NCBI GenBank assembly: GCA_036488815.1
Contig: DASXGX010000160.1
Span: 14,807 to 78,806, forward strand
Length of the DNA: 64,000 nucleotides
Direction of reading: 5' to 3'
Origin: Roseiarcus sp036488815
GTDB taxonomy: Bacteria > Pseudomonadota > Alphaproteobacteria > Rhizobiales > Beijerinckiaceae
The notes under the pieces were generated by a model. That model was not told the origin of the DNA. It worked only from the letters and a program-made list of their open reading frames with translations, and did no database searches. Shown piece after piece: positions 53,786 through 61,113 of the stretch. The number at the start of each line of letters is the position of its first letter. Position 1 is the first letter of the stretch. The position numbers and the translations under genes were made by a program.

Positions 53786-54761
53786 GCCTCTGCTGCAGGT
53801 CGAAAGCATCGTGAAGTCGTTCGCCGGCCGGGGATCGGGCGGAGTGCGCGTCAAAGCCGTGTCGGATGTCGGCTTCACGCTCCAGCGCGGCGAAACGTTG
53901 GGGCTCGTGGGCGAGAGCGGCTGCGGCAAGTCCACCTTGTCACGCCTCATCCTCTCGCTGCTCGACCCTGATTCCGGCCAGGTCCGCATCGAAGGGGTGG
54001 ATTTCACCCGCGCGCACGATCGCCAGAAGCGGGAGCTTCGACGCCGCATTCAGATCGTCTTCCAGGATGCGCTATCGTCGCTCAATCCTCGCATGACGGT
54101 TGGCGCCAACATCGCCGAGCCGATGCGATTGCAAGGGATAGGCACCGCTGCGAGCCGCCGGGCCGAGGCGCGACGTCTGCTCGGTCTCGTGGGGCTGCGC
54201 GACGAACATGAAGAGCGCTATCCCCACGAATTCTCGGGCGGCCAGTGTCAGCGCATCGCCATCGCACGCGCGCTCATCCTCAAACCCGACATCATCGTCT
54301 TCGACGAAGCGGTTTCGGCGCTCGACGTGTCGATCCGCGCGCAGATCCTGCGGCTGATCCTCGACATCCAGCAGCAGTTCGGTCTGTCGTATATTTTCGT
54401 GTCGCACGACCTCGGGGTCATCAAACGGATCTGCGATCGCGTCGCGGTCATGTACCTCGGGCAGATCGTCGAGATCGGGCCGGCCGATGTCGTCTGCCGC
54501 AGCCCGCGCCATCCCTACACCGAGGCTCTGCTGCGGGCGATCCCGATCGCCGATCCCCGGCGGATGCGGGTCGAAAACCTCGGCCTGATCGAAGGCGACA
54601 CGGTCGGGGCCGTCAAGCCGGACGCTTGCCCGTTCGAAAACCGCTGCCCCAAGCGCTTCGCTCCCTGCAGCAAGGATCGCCCTGCGCTGACCGAAGTCGC
54701 GTCCGGCCATAAAGCGGCCTGTTATCTCAACAGCTCCCAATCAGAAGGTGGAACTCCATGA
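53778..54761 (+). CDS. dppF: Dipeptide ABC transporter ATPase DppF-like
   Basis: 327 residues. Walker A GESGCGKSTLSRL, signature FSGGQCQRIAIARALILKPD, with Cys following LSGGQ, and Walker B IIVFDEAVSALDVS, where DEA replaces the usual DEP. The ALSSLNPRMTVG segment after the Q-loop and CPFENRCPKRFAPC at the C-terminus are standard for DppF/OppF. The start is the ATG inside the dppD end. It overlaps the peptidase gene by ATGA, giving a continuous five-gene transporter plus peptidase unit. Confidence 0.93.
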   Translation: MPEPLLQVESIVKSFAGRGSGGVRVKAVSDVGFTLQRGETLGLVGESGCGKSTLSRLILSLLDPDSGQVRIEGVDFTRAHDRQKRELRRRIQIVFQDALSSLNPRMTVGANIAEPMRLQGIGTAASRRAEARRLLGLVGLRDEHEERYPHEFSGGQCQRIAIARALILKPDIIVFDEAVSALDVSIRAQILRLILDIQQQFGLSYIFVSHDLGVIKRICDRVAVMYLGQIVEIGPADVVCRSPRHPYTEALLRAIPIADPRRMRVENLGLIEGDTVGAVKPDACPFENRCPKRFAPCSKDRPALTEVASGHKAACYLNSSQSEGGTP

Positions 54762-55423
54762 GCGCGTCGCCAAAAATCGTCGTAACGGGATTTGAGCCCT
54801 TCGCCCACGGGACCGAAAACCCGACATTGGATGTCCTCGCGCAGCTCCGCGCCGCGAACGACATCGAAGGCGATCTGACCACCTTGCAGCTTCCGGTGGA
54901 GTCGACGCGGCTTGCGGCCATCACCAGCGCCAAGCTCGACGAGCTCAAGCCCGACATCTGGATCAGCCTCGGCCTTTCGGCTGGGCTCGCCGTCGTGGCG
55001 GTCGAGCGGATCGCCGCCAATGTGATGGATTTCGTGATCCCGGACAATGTCGGCGTTCAGTACGGCGGCGAGCCTGTGTTTGTGAACGGTCCCGCCGCGC
55101 ATCTGGCGACGCTGCCGGTCAAGAGCATCACATCGGCGCTGCGCGCCAGCGGCATTCCCGCCAAGATCTCGAACTCGCCGTCGACCTATCTCTGCAACCA
55201 GATGATGTACACGGTGCTGCATTTGATCGCCGAGAAGGGACTTCGCACACGCGCAGGGTTCATCCATGTCCCCGCTCATCCCTCCTATGTCGCCAAGCAG
55301 TCGTACCCCTTCGTGGAAATGCCCTCGATGAGCATCGACCTCGTGACGGCGGCGGTAAAGAAGGCGATCGCGACGACTGCGAGCGTGCATGAGGACCACC
55401 GGGAGCCGGCGTTCAACTATTGA
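54758..55423 (+). CDS. pcp: Pyroglutamyl-peptidase I (pyrrolidone-carboxylate peptidase)
   Basis: 221-residue cytoplasmic cysteine peptidase (family C15) that removes N-terminal pyroglutamate from peptides. The catalytic triad is complete: E83 (AVERIAANV), C146 (TYLCNQMMY) and H170 (GFIHVPAH). VTGFEPFAHGTENPT is the substrate loop. Its translational coupling to DppF makes it very likely that the importer supplies its substrates. The product pyroglutamate would still need a 5-oxoprolinase from elsewhere in the genome. Confidence 0.93.
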   Translation: MSASPKIVVTGFEPFAHGTENPTLDVLAQLRAANDIEGDLTTLQLPVESTRLAAITSAKLDELKPDIWISLGLSAGLAVVAVERIAANVMDFVIPDNVGVQYGGEPVFVNGPAAHLATLPVKSITSALRASGIPAKISNSPSTYLCNQMMYTVLHLIAEKGLRTRAGFIHVPAHPSYVAKQSYPFVEMPSMSIDLVTAAVKKAIATTASVHEDHREPAFNY

Positions 55424-55498
55424 CGCGGGCGCCGGCCATCGATCCAGACGCCGGCTCGACGTTCCCAGCAGGCCCCTTGAATCCTCGAACAGGCGGGA

Positions 55499-55876
55499 TC
55501 AGGGGCTGCCCGACGACAAGGCCGTGTTCAGGCACGCAAGCAGATCGTCTTGCGAAAAGGGCTTGATCAGGAAGCCCTTGGCGCCGCCCCGGACCGCCCG
55601 GCTCTGAATGATGGGATCGGGATGCGCGGTAATGAAGACGACCGGAATGGGATCGCCCGCCGCAATCAACCGGGAGTGCAGCTCCAGGCCCGTCATGACG
55701 GGCATCTGAACGTCGGCGATCAGGCAGGCGGTGCTCTGCCGGCGATCGGAGCTGAGAAAATGCGCGGCGCTCTCGAAATCGGCGACCGTGTATCCGAACG
55801 AACTCAGCAACGCCGTCAAAGCCTGACGCATAGAGTCATCGTCGTCGACGATAGCGATGAGAGTTCTTTGCGACAA
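55499..55876 (-). CDS. Single-domain response regulator (FixJ/CheY-like receiver)
   Basis: 125 residues, receiver only. The acidic pair is in IAIVDDDDSMRQAL, the phospho-acceptor Asp in CLIADVQMPVMTG, the switch Thr in VFITAHPDP and the Lys in GFLIKPFSQDDL. The start is TTG with AGGA upstream. It resembles the receiver of the FixJ-type regulator 0.27 kb away on the same strand, so the two may share a kinase. The 268-bp gap between them is AT-rich without a gene. Confidence 0.88.
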   Translation of the reverse strand: MSQRTLIAIVDDDDSMRQALTALLSSFGYTVADFESAAHFLSSDRRQSTACLIADVQMPVMTGLELHSRLIAAGDPIPVVFITAHPDPIIQSRAVRGGAKGFLIKPFSQDDLLACLNTALSSGSP

Positions 55877-56144
55877 TGCGAACGATCCTAATTTGCGACA
55901 GCAACACTCGTCGCCGGCCGACTTCTAACGCCAATATAGCGCATCAGCACAGCAATTGGGCACGGAATGAAGGTTTTGTGATTATACCAAGGTATATCTG
56001 TCCTTCGACCATCAGCCGTGTTCGGGAGAAACGAGGTGTAAGTTTACCTAACGAAAGTCACTTTGTCGTTCATGAATACTCGGCTATCCACAGCGCGGCG
56101 CGAAAAAAGAAAGAGATCGAGGCTCGCCACGGTGGCGTTAACGT

Positions 56145-56771
56145 TCACTGAGTGATCTTTAGTTTGTCCATCATCCTGGCCAAATCCGGCAGAGAAGTCG
56201 CTTTCATCTTTCGCATTGCTTGGCCGCGATGAACCTTGACCGTGATTTCGCTGATGCCGAGCTCTCCAGCGATCTGCTTGTTGAGCCGCCCGGCGACGAC
56301 CCGCACCAACACCTCCCGCTCCCGCGACGTCAGGCGGTCGAAGCGCGCGCGCAGGGCCGTGATGTGTTGGTCGTCTTCGAGCCGCGCGCGATCCTTGGAA
56401 ATGCCGATTTGGATGGCGTCGAGGAGATCCTGGTCTCTGAACGGCTTGGTCAGAAACTCGATCGCGCCGCCTTTCATCGCCTGGACGGACATCGGGATGT
56501 CGCCGTGACCGGTGATGAAAACGATCGGCAGGCTCATGCTGTTGGCCACAAGCTCCCGTTGGAGCTCGAGCCCGCTTTGTCCGGGAAGCCGCACGTCGAG
56601 AACGAGGCAGCAGGGTCCCTCGGGACGCCCCGACCGCCGAAATTCGTCCACCGACCCTAAGACGCGCGCTTGAAAGCCAACCGAACGGATAAGGCTGCTG
56701 ATGGATTCCCTGACTCCGGCGTCATCGTCGATGACGACGACGACCGGCTGGCTAGTTGGCGCAGTCGACAT
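56145..56771 (-). CDS. FixJ-family two-component response regulator
   Basis: 208 residues. The receiver domain (VVVVIDDDAGVRESISS, Asp in CLVLDVRLPGQSG, Thr in VFITGHGDIPMSV, Lys in EFLTKPFRDQDLL) is joined to a LuxR/FixJ helix-turn-helix (LTSREREVLVRVVAGRLNKQ, then ISEITVKVHRGQAMRKM). The ATG start places the receiver at residue 9 and has a GGAG site. A histidine-kinase-like ATPase gene lies 0.7 kb upstream on the same strand. In this bacterial group such regulators often tie redox or stress signals to transcription. Confidence 0.92.
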   Translation of the reverse strand: MSTAPTSQPVVVVIDDDAGVRESISSLIRSVGFQARVLGSVDEFRRSGRPEGPCCLVLDVRLPGQSGLELQRELVANSMSLPIVFITGHGDIPMSVQAMKGGAIEFLTKPFRDQDLLDAIQIGISKDRARLEDDQHITALRARFDRLTSREREVLVRVVAGRLNKQIAGELGISEITVKVHRGQAMRKMKATSLPDLARMMDKLKITQ

Positions 56772-57490
56772 CACAGACGAACTCCACGCGCGGGCAATCC
56801 GAGTGTAGGACCCCAATCCGCCGCTGACAAGATTGAGCTCTTCGAGCGGACCGGCGCCGACGCGCGATTGCTGGCGAGGCTTTCCGGCAGACCGCCCCCA
56901 AAACCTCGGTATAGGGGGGCTCACCCCAATGGGCGCCCCGCTCATTCGAGAGCGCAATATTCAAATCGCTCGCTTCGGCGCAGTATGAACCTGCCTCTCG
57001 AGGTCGGTTCTCCCCGCCCCCCAAACACCGACCTCAGATTGGGCCTCTCCCAGGTGAACCTCCCCACCTGGGAGGGGCCACTTTCCAAAACCCTTCCCCT
57101 TCGATGCTCCGATCCCGGTCAGCGATGGCCGGGCAACATACGCGAGCGCTCCGCCACGCACCTGGATGCCGGCGGCGCGACTCGCGGCCCTCATGCGCCG
57201 GAGGCGGGAATCCAGTGGCGTAGGGGGATTCGTAGCGAGAGGTTGGCAACGCCGCCTTCAGGGAGACAGCGCGGGCGGCGCGGGCCGATCTCAGCACAGA
57301 TTGTGTTGGAGCGCTCCGGCGTTACCGGGAATGGCCGCACTCGCCGCTGTCATGCCGACGAAAGAGGCCATGCAGCAGGAGGGATGCGATCCACCTGAAG
57401 GAGCGGCGAACCAGCAATTGGATAAAACGATCACGATGGACGGCAGGCGAACGAAGCGGTGACTTGCGAAGTCGTCCCTCGTCAACCGAC
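56772..57490. other. 720-bp region without a recognisable gene
   Basis: Frames here are poor in protein-like composition. The region contains a strong hairpin repeat (listed) and near 57195 the string CCGGAGGCGGGAATCCAG, which resembles another common dispersed repeat family. It may be an accumulation site for intergenic repeats. Confidence 0.55.
57042..57079. repeat. Long GC-rich hairpin repeat
   Basis: 15-base arms (GGCCTCTCCCAGGTG and CACCTGGGAGGGGCC) pair completely with one G-T pair around an 8-base loop. The GGCCCCTCCC core recurs in the palindrome at 58.6 kb. It could be a terminator-like or dispersed hairpin element. Confidence 0.6.
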
Positions 57491-58078
57491 TTACATGATG
57501 CTTTCAGGCTTGGGCTCGGGCGCGAAGGCGTCGAACATCAAAGTGACCGTGATCTGGGACAGCGTCATCCTCCTCGCGACGATTCCCTTGATCCGGGCCG
57601 CCAACGCGTCGGCGGCGCCCTTTCCGCAAAGAGATGGATTTCGATCGGTCGACCTGTTGGTGCTGACGGTGCAGAACACCCACCCGCCGCGATGGCCGGC
57701 CGTCACCACGATGGGGCCTGCTTCGAGCGAGCCCGAGGGGCGACAGACATTGTCGATCAGCTCGGCGACGATGAGGGTCGCGCGTCGGCACTGATCGGAT
57801 TGTATCCAGATGGGTTTGCCTTCGATCGAGGCAAATTTGACGCTGTCAGGGCGTCCGTAGCCAGCGGCTATCGTTTGGCACAAACGCGAGATCGAGATCG
57901 CGAAATCCGCCGCGCCGTCGGCCTCCGCGGCCACACCGCTACGGCTCTCGTCGTTGGCGTGCAGCATCTTCGCGACATCCTGAAACGCGAACTTAACGTC
58001 CGGACTGGATGCGTGCGCCGCGATATGGGGGACTGCGTAAGACGACTCGTTCCGAACCTTGTGCAACACTGCGGTCAT
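57491..58078 (-). CDS. Divergent histidine-kinase-like ATPase domain protein
   Basis: 195 residues. The ATG at 58078 has a strong GGAGGG site, supporting a real gene. The C-terminal half looks like a HATPase_c domain: RRATLIVAELIDNVCRPSGS corresponds to the N-box helix, IVVTAGHRGGWVFCTVSTN to the following strands, and GKGAADALAARIKG to the G-box region. The dimerisation part (VKFAFQDVAKMLHAND) lacks an obvious phospho-acceptor His, so it may be a degenerate kinase or a phosphotransfer regulator. It is upstream of the FixJ-type regulator on the same strand and could act with it. Confidence 0.65.
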   Translation of the reverse strand: MTAVLHKVRNESSYAVPHIAAHASSPDVKFAFQDVAKMLHANDESRSGVAAEADGAADFAISISRLCQTIAAGYGRPDSVKFASIEGKPIWIQSDQCRRATLIVAELIDNVCRPSGSLEAGPIVVTAGHRGGWVFCTVSTNRSTDRNPSLCGKGAADALAARIKGIVARRMTLSQITVTLMFDAFAPEPKPESIM

Positions 58079-58330
58079 GACACCAACCCTCCGAAAAAGG
58101 CCTGCGACAAGCAAAACTGTAGCAGGATCCATAGGCGGCGATCATTGTGCAGCGGTCGTAGCGGGATTGGCTTTTCAGAAGTCGGCATTGAACCTTGGCA
58201 TGAGGGTTCGCAGCTCGCGTCGAAGCGCGGGGAGGGCGGAGCGGCACCCGACTCGGCGCAGTTCGATGAATGCTTGCCAACGCTCCGCCAGCTCTGTCAT
58301 GGCCGGGCCTGTCGCCGCCTATCCCTAGGC

Positions 58331-58369
58331 GATTGCGAAGCAATCATCCGCCGCGATTGCGAAACAATC
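58331..58369. repeat. Two tandem copies of a small palindrome
   Basis: GATTGCGAAGCAATC (6-bp arms, 3-base centre) is followed 24 bp later by GATTGCGAAACAATC. The duplicate suggests paired binding sites or a degraded piece of the AAGCAATCC repeat class. Confidence 0.55.
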
Positions 58370-58638
58370 GTGCGCGCGAGGCGCCGTCGCAGGCGACTTT
58401 CAGCGTTGGCCGCAACGCGGCGCAAGGCCGGGCAGGGCGCCAATCGAGCATTCGACGTGTTGCGGCGGCTGTCGATCCCTCGGCCGCAAGGGAAGGGCCC
58501 GATTAAACCGACGTCTAACCTTCCTCAACCAAATAGCCGCACCATCGTCCTCTCGTGCAATTTCAAAACCCGGGCAAAGGCGTATCTTACTCGAACCTCC
58601 CGCAGCCGGCCATTCTGACCCGACGGCCGGCAAGACTC

Positions 58639-58662
58639 GGCCCCTCCCTCGAGGGAGGGGCC
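58639..58662. terminator. Perfect 24-bp palindrome, terminator-like
   Basis: GGCCCCTCCCTC is followed immediately by its exact complement, then CTTTCG. As RNA it would form a very stable hairpin. It stands about 55 bp before the DUF1150-like gene and could mark the end of upstream transcription or be a dispersed element related to that at 57.0 kb. Confidence 0.45.
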
Positions 58663-58716
58663 CTTTCGCTCCGATATTCCAGCATTGTCAGCGGCGAGGC
58701 CGGAGAGGAGTGAACC

Positions 58717-58977
58717 ATGATCAACGGCTTCGAAAAAATCGGCGTTTTGACGCCACATGAATTCGCCCATCTGGGCGACGGTTCGATCGCTTATCTGAAG
58801 ACGATAAAGTCCGAAGACGTGCGGCGGCTGTTTCCCCAGATCCCCGCCGTTCGGCCCGGCTTGAAACTGTTCGCGCTCCTCGGCGCCGACGGCTCGCCCA
58901 TCATGTTGACCGATTCCAAGGACGAGGCGATCGCCAACGCCAAGCAATACGAACTGAAGACGATGAGCGTGCACTGA
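58717..58977 (+). CDS. DUF1150-family small protein
   Basis: 86 residues. LTPHEFAHLGDGSIAYLKTI followed by KLFALLGADGSPIMLTDSKD and a C-terminal ANAKQYELKTMSVH matches the alphaproteobacterial DUF1150 family, in which a one-domain protein often sits near small heat-shock genes. Function is unknown. A GAGGAG site precedes the ATG. Two other small genes follow in the same direction within 350 bp. Confidence 0.8.
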   Translation: MINGFEKIGVLTPHEFAHLGDGSIAYLKTIKSEDVRRLFPQIPAVRPGLKLFALLGADGSPIMLTDSKDEAIANAKQYELKTMSVH

Positions 58978-59038
58978 GCGTTCGCCCGCTGTGGCGGGGC
59001 GCGTCCCTGCGCCGATTGGATTGAAATGAAGGTCTCTC

Positions 59039-59317
59039 ATGGATTCTCGTCTTGACCTCTTTGCCCGCCGTTTCGGCGTCGTGCTGGACTTCGACCGCTC
59101 CTCTCCGAGCGGCGGTGGAACGCCAGCGTTGCTGATGATCGGCGCGGTTGCCGGCGGCGCGTTGGCGCCGGCGGTCGGCCATCCGACGCTCGGAGCCTGC
59201 GTTCTCGCTGTCGATGCGATGGCGGCGCTTCTTCTCTCGTGCGCTCCCTCGCTTCGTTTCGTCGAGACGGCGGTCGATCGTCGCAGCGTTCAGGGCGGCT
59301 TGCTGGGAGACCGTTGA
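59039..59317 (+). CDS. Small protein of unknown function with hydrophobic centre
   Basis: 92 residues. A GAAGG site precedes the ATG. Two hydrophobic segments, TPALLMIGAVAGGALAPAVG and GACVLAVDAMAALLLSC, suggest a small membrane protein, with a basic C-terminal tail. It starts 61 bp after the DUF1150-like gene and ends 11 bp before the next small gene, so the three probably form a unit. No family recognised. Confidence 0.6.
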   Translation: MDSRLDLFARRFGVVLDFDRSSPSGGGTPALLMIGAVAGGALAPAVGHPTLGACVLAVDAMAALLLSCAPSLRFVETAVDRRSVQGGLLGDR

Positions 59318-59328
59318 AGGACAGAACG

Positions 59329-59538
59329 ATGATCCTCGAGGCGCGCCAAGACGAGGCCGGTGACGATGACCTGAATCGGACCCTCGCCAAGATCGGTGAG
59401 AATTTCGCGATGCTCGTCGGCGCGCTCCATGAGCTCAAGGCGCAGATCGAGCGTCTCGGCGTCCCGCCGGCCCGGCGTCCTCTGAGCGAGGCTCCACCAT
59501 TGCCAGGGCTCGGGCCTGGCGTCGATCTTCCCCGCTAA
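59329..59538 (+). CDS. Small helical protein of unknown function
   Basis: 69 residues starting at an ATG with AAGGA upstream. The middle (LNRTLAKIGENFAMLVGALHELKAQIERLG) is an amphipathic helix with heptad character, flanked by an acidic N-terminus and a Pro-rich tail. It could be a small coiled-coil partner of the preceding membrane protein. The 288 bp that follow hold no clear gene. Confidence 0.55.
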   Translation: MILEARQDEAGDDDLNRTLAKIGENFAMLVGALHELKAQIERLGVPPARRPLSEAPPLPGLGPGVDLPR

Positions 59539-59826
59539 GGCGGTCTCGCGCAGGGTAGCGCCATCCCTCCTGTCCGCTCTACGAAGCGGGGTCCATATGC
59601 CGTGCTCCCCAATCGAACGACGCTGGCGCGGCGCGCACAATTCCGCTAACCTCTCGACCCTGTCGACTTGAGCGGCCGGACGCCACAGGCTTTCGGCCTC
59701 CGGAACCGCAGCGAACGCCGCGAGCAGAGCGACAATTGAGCGACTTGGGCCGCGCGGCGATCGTCGCCCCACGGTCCAAAAGAAAAATCCGCCGGTCGAC
59801 ACGCGGCTCAAGCTTGGGAGACCATC

Positions 59827-61095
59827 TTGAGGCAACGAGAGGCGACAATCCGGACCTGCGGGGGTCCGATCCGAGGCGCTCGCCGCGCGTCATGGCGGCG
59901 CAGCGTCGCTTTCAATCCCGTCATCGGCTTGGTTTGCGGCGTCCTGCTTACGGGATGCAACGGGTCCAAGAACGCCTACGTGGCTCCGCCGCCGCCGAAG
60001 GTGGTGGTCGCACAGCCGATCCAGAAGCCCGTCACGCAGTACCTCGATCTCACCGGCAACACCCAGGCGATCAACTCCGTCGATCTCGTAGCCCGCGTGC
60101 AGGGCTACCTGGAGTCGATCGACTACGCCGACGGCGCTATCGTGAAAAAGGGAAGCCAACTGTTCGGCATCGAACGGGTCAACTACCAGGCCCAACTCGA
60201 TCAGGCCCAGGCCACGCTGGCCTCCAACCAGGCATCGGAGGAATACGCCCGCGCCGAATATCAGCGCCAGTCCGCCCTTTCGCGGCAGGACTTCGCGAGC
60301 CTCGCCACGCTGCAAGACGCGAAGGCGAAGTTCGACCAAGCGTCCGCCTCGGTGCAGAGCGCTATGGCCGCCATCGAGCTGGCAAAGACCAACCTCGGCT
60401 ATACCCAGGTGTTCGCGCCATTCGACGGGGTTGTCACCAACCATCTGGTCGACGTTGGCTCGCTGGTGGGCTTCAGCGGACCGACCAAGCTCGCGACAAT
60501 CATCCAGACCGACCCGATCTACGTCTATTTCACGGTCAGCGAGGCGCAAGTCCTGGCGCTGAAGGCCCATCTCGGGAAATACGGGGTGCAATTGCGCACG
60601 ACGGGCCTGACGGATGTTCCCGTCGAGATCGGGTTGCAGAACGAGGAAGGCTACCCTCACAAAGGACGCCTCGACTACGCCTCGCCGCAGGTCGAATCGG
60701 GGACCGGCTCGCTGACGGCGCGGGCGCTGTTCGACAACAAGGATCGCGCACTGCTTCCCGGCCTCTTCGCGCGGGTTCGCATGCCGATTGGTCAACAGCC
60801 GAAGGCGTTGCTGACGCGGGACGACGCCATCGGGACAAGCCAGGAGGGCAAGTACGTCCTGGTGGTCGGCCCGAACAATGTCGTCGAGAAGAAAATCGTC
60901 AATACTGGCCAGCGCGACGGACAACTCCGCGTCATCGAATCCGGTCTCGACGCCAATGACTGGGTCGTTACGGAGGGGGTGCTGAGAGCGCCTCCGGGCG
61001 CCAAGGTCGATCCGCAACGTCCGCCTCCCGATGCCGTCGCGAGCGATCCTCTGGTCCCGCCGAAACCCGACGCGCCAGGGCCGACGTCCAAATAA
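59827..61095 (+). CDS. acrA: RND efflux periplasmic adaptor lipoprotein (AcrA/MexA-like)
   Basis: 422 residues. The TTG start has a GGGAG site 7 nt away. A basic n-region leads to VIGLVCGVLLTGCNG with a lipobox (LLTGC), so the mature protein is lipid-anchored in the inner membrane. The lipoyl domain (QAINSVDLVARVQGYLESID), helical hairpin, beta-barrel and membrane-proximal domain (LRVIESGLDANDWVVTEGVL) are all present. It differs from the MdtA-like adaptor at 37 kb by being lipidated. The pump gene follows after 18 bp. Confidence 0.92.
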   Translation: MRQREATIRTCGGPIRGARRASWRRSVAFNPVIGLVCGVLLTGCNGSKNAYVAPPPPKVVVAQPIQKPVTQYLDLTGNTQAINSVDLVARVQGYLESIDYADGAIVKKGSQLFGIERVNYQAQLDQAQATLASNQASEEYARAEYQRQSALSRQDFASLATLQDAKAKFDQASASVQSAMAAIELAKTNLGYTQVFAPFDGVVTNHLVDVGSLVGFSGPTKLATIIQTDPIYVYFTVSEAQVLALKAHLGKYGVQLRTTGLTDVPVEIGLQNEEGYPHKGRLDYASPQVESGTGSLTARALFDNKDRALLPGLFARVRMPIGQQPKALLTRDDAIGTSQEGKYVLVVGPNNVVEKKIVNTGQRDGQLRVIESGLDANDWVVTEGVLRAPPGAKVDPQRPPPDAVASDPLVPPKPDAPGPTSK

Positions 61096-61113
61096 CCCGA
61101 GGGGCGGTCCGGC

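Larger units (their letters stand above)
58079..58716. other. 640-bp region without a convincing gene
   Basis: Only repeats and hairpins are visible: two direct copies of a small palindrome and a 24-bp perfect palindrome (both listed). Short frames over 58.4-58.6 kb lack ribosome binding sites and family resemblance. Confidence 0.5.

Noticed and set aside
55425..55465. GCCGGC-containing inverted repeat after the pyroglutamyl-peptidase gene as a terminator
   Set aside because: The pairing arms are only six bases of self-complementary sequence without a T run, too weak to list.
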